A stretch of DNA of 11,547 nucleotides from Bacteroidota bacterium (GTDB taxonomy: Bacteria; Bacteroidota; Ignavibacteria; Kryptoniales; JAKASW01), in contig JAJYJD010000097.1 in NCBI GenBank assembly GCA_021789755.1, positions 1 through 11,547 of the forward strand. Direction: 5' to 3'. Made by a program: the position numbers and the translations under genes. The notes beneath the pieces were generated by a model. That model made no database searches. It was not told the origin of the DNA and saw only the letters and a program-made list of their open reading frames with translations. Positions 6,678 to 11,547 of the stretch are shown piece after piece (within the stretch, counting starts at the first letter, position 1; each line of letters opens with the position of its first letter).

Positions 6678-8210
6678 ATGAAACTTCTTATCATTCTTTC
6701 CATAATATTCAGCCTATCCAGCGCCTACTCGCAGACGGAGCTGAGGACATTTAAACTCGGAGGATCGCCGACACAGGCCGTACCTTCAAGCAACTCCGTC
6801 AGCCAGATTCTCATCAGGAACGGAATTGCTTATCTTGCGACCAACAAAGGTTTGAACGTCTCTGCCGACGGAGGAAACACCTTCAAGACCGATTGGGGAA
6901 CCGACGGTCCAACCGGCGTAAGCGTAAATGCAGTCGCGGTTGAAGGAGACACGATCGTTGTTTCGGCCTCATCGACATTCGACCAGGGAGGCAACTCACT
7001 GCCGGTCGGTGACGGCCTCTACGTTTCGACGGACAACGGTTCGACTTGGAAACATGAGCCGCAGAGTGTGGATTCTCTCTCCGATACCACCGTCACATTC
7101 GGCAGGAACGTGCTCAAAGCTCTTCCGGTCACAACCGATGTCGACAATATTTCCTATTCCATCGTCTTTCACAAAGGATATTTATACACCGCCAACTTCG
7201 CCGGCGCATTGAGGAGAAGCAGCGACCTGGGCAGGACGTGGCAGCGCGTGGTGATGCCTCCGGATTACCTGGACTATATAACTCAGGACAGCACTTATAA
7301 CTTTCAACTCTCCCCGATCTCAGGCAAATTTACCAGCGAGACCAATTACAACCACGAGGCATTTTCACTCTATTCAGACGGTGACAGCGCCCTTTATGTC
7401 GGGACGGCGGACGGAATCGACAAAACAACCGACAACGGTTACTCATGGCAGAAATTCAATCACCAAAACCAGCCTGGGATATCCGGGAATTTTGTCGTCT
7501 GGATCACCGCGCAGAATTACGGCACCGTTCACAACATCTGGGCGGCGACTGTCAACGCCAACGATCCGACGGAGGTGCCAGCGCTGAGCTACACGAGTGA
7601 CGACAGCGCTGGCTGGCATCATATCCTGAGCGGTCACTTCTTTCACAGCATAGGATTCAACGGTCCCATTGTTTACGGTGCCTCGGATGACGGGCTCTTC
7701 CGAACACCTGATTTCGGAAAATCGAGCACTGTTCTCACCGGCATTATTGACCCGAGCAATAACCAATCCATTTTGTCCCAGGTGTTTTATTCCGTGAACA
7801 CCTCAGGAGACTCCGTCTGGCTGGGCACGGGAGACGGAACAGCGATAGGAACAGATCCGGGAGGCGGTTTCATCGCGAGCCTGTGGCGGGTGCTTAGGAC
7901 TTTTTCCGCGGTGGGCGCTACCCACACCACATATTTCTATCCAAATCCATTCTCACCCCGCCTCGATGTAGGGAGGATCCATTATGACGTCCAGAAGCCC
8001 GGCAGCACGGTGACGGTCCGAATTTACGATTTCTCAATGCGTGTGGTGCGGACTCTTCTTCAAAACGCTCCCAGGCCGCCCGGTGAAACTGACGATCAGT
8101 GGGATGGCAAGGACGATACAGGCAATTGGGTCGATAACGGAGTTTACTTCTATAGCGTAGTCATCAACAATGAAAGTCCGATCTGGGGAAAGATCCTGGT
8201 GGCAAGATGA
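6678..8210 (+). CDS. Exported Asp-box beta-propeller protein with FlgD-like/T9SS-type C-terminal sorting domain
   Basis: A 510-residue protein, predicted secreted or surface-attached. A type I signal peptide (1-18) ends AYS|Q. Residues about 35-410 carry Asp-box repeats (S/T-x-D-x-G-x-T-W/F) at 62-69, 117-124, 181-188 and 250-257, with degenerate copies at 306-313 and 343-350, consistent with a six-bladed sialidase/Vps10-like propeller. The Asp-box marks the fold, not the activity; no sialidase catalytic set was recognised. Residues 419-510 form the FlgD-like domain: YFYPNPFSPRLD (419-430), RIYDFSM (448-454), WDGKDD (475-480), DNGVYFYSV (486-494), ending WGKILVAR. PorV-like genes directly follow, fitting T9SS export. 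Two TTG codons precede the chosen ATG, which has AAGG 7 bases upstream and starts the signal peptide cleanly. The stop overlaps the next start (ATGA). The ligand is unknown. Confidence 0.8.
   Translation: MKLLIILSIIFSLSSAYSQTELRTFKLGGSPTQAVPSSNSVSQILIRNGIAYLATNKGLNVSADGGNTFKTDWGTDGPTGVSVNAVAVEGDTIVVSASSTFDQGGNSLPVGDGLYVSTDNGSTWKHEPQSVDSLSDTTVTFGRNVLKALPVTTDVDNISYSIVFHKGYLYTANFAGALRRSSDLGRTWQRVVMPPDYLDYITQDSTYNFQLSPISGKFTSETNYNHEAFSLYSDGDSALYVGTADGIDKTTDNGYSWQKFNHQNQPGISGNFVVWITAQNYGTVHNIWAATVNANDPTEVPALSYTSDDSAGWHHILSGHFFHSIGFNGPIVYGASDDGLFRTPDFGKSSTVLTGIIDPSNNQSILSQVFYSVNTSGDSVWLGTGDGTAIGTDPGGGFIASLWRVLRTFSAVGATHTTYFYPNPFSPRLDVGRIHYDVQKPGSTVTVRIYDFSMRVVRTLLQNAPRPPGETDDQWDGKDDTGNWVDNGVYFYSVVINNESPIWGKILVAR
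7926..8207 (+). repeat. FlgD-like domain repeat, copy 2 (matches 6294-6574)
   Basis: The last roughly 280 bases of the full-length propeller gene correspond to the last 280 of the short paralog, encoding 92-residue domains of equal length with no gap and 62 identical residues by hand count. Stretches such as PNPFSPRLDVGRI and VDNGVYFYSVV are identical. Copy 1 is at about 6294-6574. The DNA has diverged at many third positions, so this is not a recent duplication or conversion tract. Confidence 0.7.
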
Positions 8211-9136
8211 AAAACATTATTCTGAGCCTGCTCTTTTGTTCCGCGGCTTTCGGGCAGAGTTATCCCGGGAGCGCTTTGAGAATCGGGTTGAACGCCAAGG
8301 GAATGGCACTTGGGAACTCTATTTCTGCGATGCCGGAAGGAAACGTCTACACGTACTACAACCCCGCGCTCGCGTCGTTCCAGGAAGGCGGGGTGGTATC
8401 GGGCTCCATCGCATTGCTCTCGCTCGGCCGGCAGCTGAACGTAATCACTTATACGCAGGGACTGAAACCTACTGCCGGCTTCTCTCTCGGGTTGATCGAC
8501 GCAAACATTTCGAACATCGACGGCCGTGATGCCGATGGTGTTCACACGACAGACCTATCGACAAACGAATACCTTGCCTTCTTCAGTTTCTCCAACCAAT
8601 TCGCACCGGGATTCTCGTTGGGGCTCAGTCTCAAGGCTTACTATTACAATCTTTATTCGGGTCTGACGGCAAGTGCATACGGGTTCGACTTCGGTGGATT
8701 ATACAGAGTGACGGACGCTCTTTCCATTGCCGCAGTCGTAACCGATATCGGCGTGCAGTACCATTGGGATTCGTCCAGCCTCTACGGAACCGACGGTTCT
8801 AATTTCTCGACGCCATTTCCTCACATGGTGAAGTTCGCGGCATCATATAACCTGCCGATAATAAACTCGTGCCTCACTGCGGAATACGATGCAGCGCCGA
8901 GTCCGTTGAAGGGAGTGAGGGCGGGTATTGAATTCGTGCCTCTTACGATACTCGCGATTCGGGCGGGCATCTACGCCTCCAACCAGCCGAACCTCGGAAC
9001 AGTTGTAGCTCCGTCTTTCGGATTCGGGGCAAAGATCGGATTCCTTGATTTTACTCCTGAGATAAACTACGCTTATGTGTCTGAACCGTTCACACCTTAC
9101 GGGATACAAACAATTTCACTAATGTTCGGATTCTGA
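8207..9136 (+). CDS. PorV/PorQ-family-like outer-membrane beta-barrel protein (first copy)
   Basis: A 309-residue outer-membrane protein candidate. The signal peptide (1-16) is cleaved at AFG|Q. The mature start, GSALRIGLNAKGMALGNS (21-38) then YYNPALAS (50-57), matches the N-terminal pattern of the PorV/PorQ family, where the second motif is normally NPAGLA; here Gly is replaced by Ala-Leu-Ala. The rest is alternating aromatic/small-residue beta strands (for example 127-134, 141-149, 240-247) ending SLMFGF, with the terminal Phe that outer-membrane barrels use for assembly. In T9SS, PorV binds the C-terminal domain of cargo after translocation and shuttles it to the attachment complex; PorQ and FadL-like relatives share the fold. 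The gene starts inside the stop of the propeller gene (ATGA), suggesting a dedicated partner, an inference from position. Function as true PorV versus another FadL-like barrel is open. Confidence 0.72.
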   Translation: MKNIILSLLFCSAAFGQSYPGSALRIGLNAKGMALGNSISAMPEGNVYTYYNPALASFQEGGVVSGSIALLSLGRQLNVITYTQGLKPTAGFSLGLIDANISNIDGRDADGVHTTDLSTNEYLAFFSFSNQFAPGFSLGLSLKAYYYNLYSGLTASAYGFDFGGLYRVTDALSIAAVVTDIGVQYHWDSSSLYGTDGSNFSTPFPHMVKFAASYNLPIINSCLTAEYDAAPSPLKGVRAGIEFVPLTILAIRAGIYASNQPNLGTVVAPSFGFGAKIGFLDFTPEINYAYVSEPFTPYGIQTISLMFGF

Positions 9137-9141
9137 TAGAC

Positions 9142-10056
9142 ATGAAAATAACAGTTCTTACCCTGGCGGCTGTATTGTTTGCTTCAGCTGAAGCGTACTC
9201 CCAGGCCGGAAGCGCGGGTTTCCAGATCCTCAGACTCGGTTACTCCGCCCGCGACCTTTCACTCGCCACTTCGGCGGACGCCGTCACTAACGAACCCATA
9301 GCGGTGTTTACCAATCCCGCGGGCCTCGCTTTCAAGGAAAGTTCTGCCGGAGTCGGGCTCGACTTCATGCTGACACATCGTACCTATATCGCCGGTACCA
9401 CAATCGACATGTTCGGTACAAGATTCAGGGCGGGAGAAATGTCGTTCGGGACGAGTTTGCTGTTGTCCAGTGTCCCGGACATCCAGGTGAGGACGGTTCC
9501 GGGAGATCCTGAGGCGACATTTTCAGCGAAGGACTTCGCTTTCGCGGCGGGTGCGGCGCGTCGGTTCGGTCGTCTCGATATCGGAATTTCGGCCATTTAT
9601 CTTTACGAGAAACTCTTCATTTATGAATCCAGCGGGTACGCATTCAACGCCGGCATGAAGTACTCGTTAGCCGACAATATACAACTCGGACTCGCCGCCG
9701 GTAACTTCGGAACCTCTTCAGCAATGATCTCCGAGAAGATCGCACTTCCGGTGTTCTTGCGTGCAGGAGGAAGTTACACCGAGCATGTGGACGGCAATCT
9801 CGCGGTTACCGGTTTTGCAGGCATCGTGACTTTCAAATCCGGAGGGATAAGTCCGAGCGTCGGCGCCGAACTTAGCTACCAGAACATGCTCCAGCTGAGG
9901 GCGGGCTACTCCACGGAAAGTGATGTGAATTTCACAACCGGATTCTCCTTCGGCGCCGGGATCCACTACGGTTTCCTGGTTCTCGATTACTCGTATGTGC
10001 CGATGAAGATCAACTTCGGCAACAGCCAGACTTTTACGTTATCATTCCTTCTCTGA
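9142..10056 (+). CDS. PorV/PorQ-family outer-membrane beta-barrel protein (second copy)
   Basis: A 304-residue outer-membrane protein candidate with a signal peptide (1-20) cleaved at AYS|Q. It carries the standard PorV/PorQ N-terminal signature more faithfully than the upstream copy: GFQILRLGYSARDLSLA (26-42), then AVFTNPAGLA (54-63). Amphipathic strands follow to the end, with glycine-rich turns (for example 135-155, 234-255) and a hydrophobic terminal strand TFTLSFLL (297-304). The last residue is Leu rather than the usual Phe. The two barrels are clearly divergent, so they are old paralogs or separately recruited family members rather than a recent duplication. The gene lies 5 bases after the first barrel gene and 1 base before the GT4 gene. 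Likely role: cargo shuttle or accessory factor of T9SS for the neighbouring exported proteins, inferred from family and position. Confidence 0.8.
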   Translation: MKITVLTLAAVLFASAEAYSQAGSAGFQILRLGYSARDLSLATSADAVTNEPIAVFTNPAGLAFKESSAGVGLDFMLTHRTYIAGTTIDMFGTRFRAGEMSFGTSLLLSSVPDIQVRTVPGDPEATFSAKDFAFAAGAARRFGRLDIGISAIYLYEKLFIYESSGYAFNAGMKYSLADNIQLGLAAGNFGTSSAMISEKIALPVFLRAGGSYTEHVDGNLAVTGFAGIVTFKSGGISPSVGAELSYQNMLQLRAGYSTESDVNFTTGFSFGAGIHYGFLVLDYSYVPMKINFGNSQTFTLSFLL

Positions 10057-10057
10057 A

Positions 10058-11182
10058 ATGCCCGGGGGTCCTTTCGAATTTGATGTTCTAATCATCGTCA
10101 CCTCCGATCCCCGGTACGACACACGAAGTACGAAGTTCCTGACTTCCCTCACCGGGATCGGGTACAGCGCAAAGGTCATCGGTGTCTGCAGCGACGGCGA
10201 GCCCACGCAGTCGGCTGAAGTCGTGCGCGTGCCTCTCCGCGCGACGACCGGGAAACGCTTCTTCGCCGGGTTCTATCGGCGAGTAATCCCTGAAGCTATT
10301 AAAGCCCGTGCAAAGGTTGTCATAGCCGGAGACCTTTTCTCGCTCCCGCCTGCAATAATCAACAAACGCCGGCATTCGTCCGGAGCTAATCGTGTGAAAT
10401 TGATATACGATTCCAAGGAGCTCTATAAGGAACTCCCCAGCCTGAAGCGCAAGCGGAGCAGCTTTTTATTCTGGAATCTCGTCGAGAAGAGCGCTATCAG
10501 ATATGTCGACTCAGTTCTAACGGTCAACCAGTCGATCGCCGATATTCTGGATGCGAGATGGCATGTCCCCATTTCGGTGGTGATGAATGTGCCCGATCGG
10601 ACAGCCGTTTCAGTTTCTGCGAAGTCGTTCGACAAAGTAGTGCTGGCATTTTCCGGCGGGCTCCAGCCGGGGCGCGGATTACACAACCTCATAAAACTCA
10701 TGGCGCTGCTCCCCGAGCACTACGAACTCCGTTTTGTCGGAGACGGGCTGCTCAGAGGAGAACTTTCCGCTTTGGCGTCATCTTTGAAGCTTGACAAGAG
10801 AATACATTTTACAGGACGAGTAAGAAATAATGAGGTCGTGACCGAACTATCGAAAGCTCACATCGGAATTTACCTGATGGAAAACGCCGGACTGTGTCAT
10901 TACCTTGCACTCCCGAACAAATTTTTCCAGTTTATATCAGCAAGGCTTCCCGTCATAGTGCCGAAGTTTCCTGAAATGGAGAGGATCGTCAACAAGTACC
11001 ACATAGGCGCGGCCGTCGATCCGTCCGACCTGCATGAAACCGCCGCGAAGGTGCTCGAGTTCTCAAACGACCGTGAATTATACGGAAAGCTCAGGGAAAA
11101 CTGCGAGAAAGCAGCTGAAGAATTGAATTGGGAAGTTGAAAAGGAAAAGTTCCTGGGTGTTGTGAGGACACTAATTCAGTAG
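10058..11182 (+). CDS. Glycosyltransferase, GT4 family (GT-B fold)
   Basis: A 374-residue cytoplasmic or peripheral-membrane enzyme that would transfer sugar from a nucleotide-sugar donor. The N-terminal Rossmann half starts at FDVLIIVTSDPRYDTR (8-23) and contains KLIYDSKELY (114-123), resembling the DxHE/DsrElY acceptor-side motif of GT4. The donor half has SGGLQPGRGL (199-208), FVGDG (226-230), IHFTGRV (249-255) and LPNKFFQFISARLPVIV (285-301). In the last, most relatives have K-x-x-E-Y before the small-residue stretch; here the glutamate of the EX7E-type motif is Q291, which may alter catalysis or donor choice. No signal peptide or membrane segment was seen. The gene lies 1 base after the second barrel gene and ends overlapping the opposing regulator by 12 bases. 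Likely surface glycan synthesis (O-antigen, glycolipid or glycoprotein); acceptor unknown. Confidence 0.85.
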   Translation: MPGGPFEFDVLIIVTSDPRYDTRSTKFLTSLTGIGYSAKVIGVCSDGEPTQSAEVVRVPLRATTGKRFFAGFYRRVIPEAIKARAKVVIAGDLFSLPPAIINKRRHSSGANRVKLIYDSKELYKELPSLKRKRSSFLFWNLVEKSAIRYVDSVLTVNQSIADILDARWHVPISVVMNVPDRTAVSVSAKSFDKVVLAFSGGLQPGRGLHNLIKLMALLPEHYELRFVGDGLLRGELSALASSLKLDKRIHFTGRVRNNEVVTELSKAHIGIYLMENAGLCHYLALPNKFFQFISARLPVIVPKFPEMERIVNKYHIGAAVDPSDLHETAAKVLEFSNDRELYGKLRENCEKAAEELNWEVEKEKFLGVVRTLIQ

Positions 11183-11547
11183 GCCGTACTTCTTCCGCTT
11201 CTCCCATAGAGTCTTGCGGGTAACTCCAAGCTGTTTGGCGGTTTCTTCAAGATTGAAGTTGTTCCATTCAAGCACTTTTTTCAGATACTCCCCTTCCACC
11301 TGGTCGAGCGAGAGCCCTTTCGGCAGATGGAGCCCGTCCTCGATTGACGGTGCCTGCGAGATCGTAGACAAGGCAATTTCATTCCCGTCTATGTATTCCT
11401 TCTCGGCAAATATCATCGCGCGCTCGACGACGTTGCGCAACTCACGGACATTGCCCGGCCAGTTGTGCGACAACAGTTTCCGCTCCGCGGAATTCGTGAA
11501 CCCTTTGACATGTTTCTTGAATTTTATATTGAAATCTTCAAGCAGTT
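11171..11547 (-). CDS. Sigma-54-dependent NtrC-type transcriptional activator, C-terminal part (5' end outside window)
   Basis: The minus-strand frame is open to the right edge, so 124 C-terminal residues are visible. Numbering from the edge, LLEDFNIKFKKHVKGFT (1-17) and NWPGNVRELRNVVERAM (28-44) are the end of the AAA+ sigma-54 interaction domain; the WPGNVREL box carries the conserved sensor-II-type arginine (R34). After a linker (about 50-80), residues 98-121 (LEETAKQLGVTRKTLWEKRKKYGL) are a Fis-type helix-turn-helix that binds enhancer-like sites. Members normally use ATP hydrolysis to open sigma-54 promoters and are often response regulators, but the receiver domain, if any, is outside the window. 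The TTG at 11473 is internal. The stop lies inside the last codons of the convergent GT4 gene. Whether it controls the neighbouring genes cannot be judged; no -24/-12 promoter was found inside. Confidence 0.92.
   Translation of the reverse strand, partial: LLEDFNIKFKKHVKGFTNSAERKLLSHNWPGNVRELRNVVERAMIFAEKEYIDGNEIALSTISQAPSIEDGLHLPKGLSLDQVEGEYLKKVLEWNNFNLEETAKQLGVTRKTLWEKRKKYGLLN

Noticed and set aside
11171..11473. A separate small Fis-like regulator starting at TTG 11473
   Set aside because: The frame continues to the window edge with sequence matching the end of the AAA+ domain of NtrC-type activators, so TTG 11473 is an internal leucine codon.

Overview
The window looks like a piece of chromosome from a free-living member of the Bacteroidota/Ignavibacteriota (Fibrobacteres-Chlorobi-Bacteroidetes) side of the tree, with roughly balanced base composition. 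The pointers are: two outer-membrane proteins of the PorV/PorQ type; two exported proteins with a FlgD-like C-terminal domain of the kind used as a type IX secretion (T9SS) sorting signal; type I signal peptides that all place a glutamine at the mature N-terminus; and a DUF2723 membrane protein, common in this phylum. The lineage is inferred from protein types, not from a marker gene.

Layout. Ten genes run on the + strand almost without gaps (bases 2-11182), with one partial gene facing them from the right edge. They are: (1) the 3' part of glnE, glutamine synthetase adenylyltransferase; (2) a DUF2723 GT-C-like membrane glycosyltransferase; (3) a membrane GT2 glycosyltransferase with D, DxD, TED and QxxRW motifs; (4) an M50 site-2-type intramembrane protease; (5) a lipoprotein with an Ig-like C-terminal part; (6) a short Asp-box protein with a FlgD-like C-terminal domain; (7) its full-length paralog, an Asp-box beta-propeller with the same C-terminal domain; (8, 9) two different PorV/PorQ-like barrels; (10) a GT4 glycosyltransferase. 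Most junctions are 4-base stop/start overlaps or gaps of 0-12 bases, so most of the run is probably one transcription unit whose promoter lies left of the window. The only real intergenic space is about 100 bases between genes 6 and 7. The minus-strand gene at the right edge is the C-terminal part of a sigma-54-dependent NtrC-type activator. Its stop overlaps the end of the GT4 gene by 12 bases.

How the genes may work together. Genes 5-9 form an envelope/secretion block: a lipid-anchored protein, two T9SS-type cargo candidates, and two barrels related to the PorV shuttle that binds T9SS C-terminal domains. Glycosyltransferases and a membrane protease surround this block. A reasonable but unproven reading is a surface-display cassette in which cargo is exported by T9SS with dedicated PorV-like partners and the glycosyltransferases build or attach a surface glycan. 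The most distinctive feature is the tandem cargo pair: the upstream copy looks like the downstream one with about 280 internal residues of propeller removed in frame, keeping signal peptide, first two blades and sorting domain.

No tRNA, rRNA, CRISPR array, insertion sequence or convincing terminator was seen.
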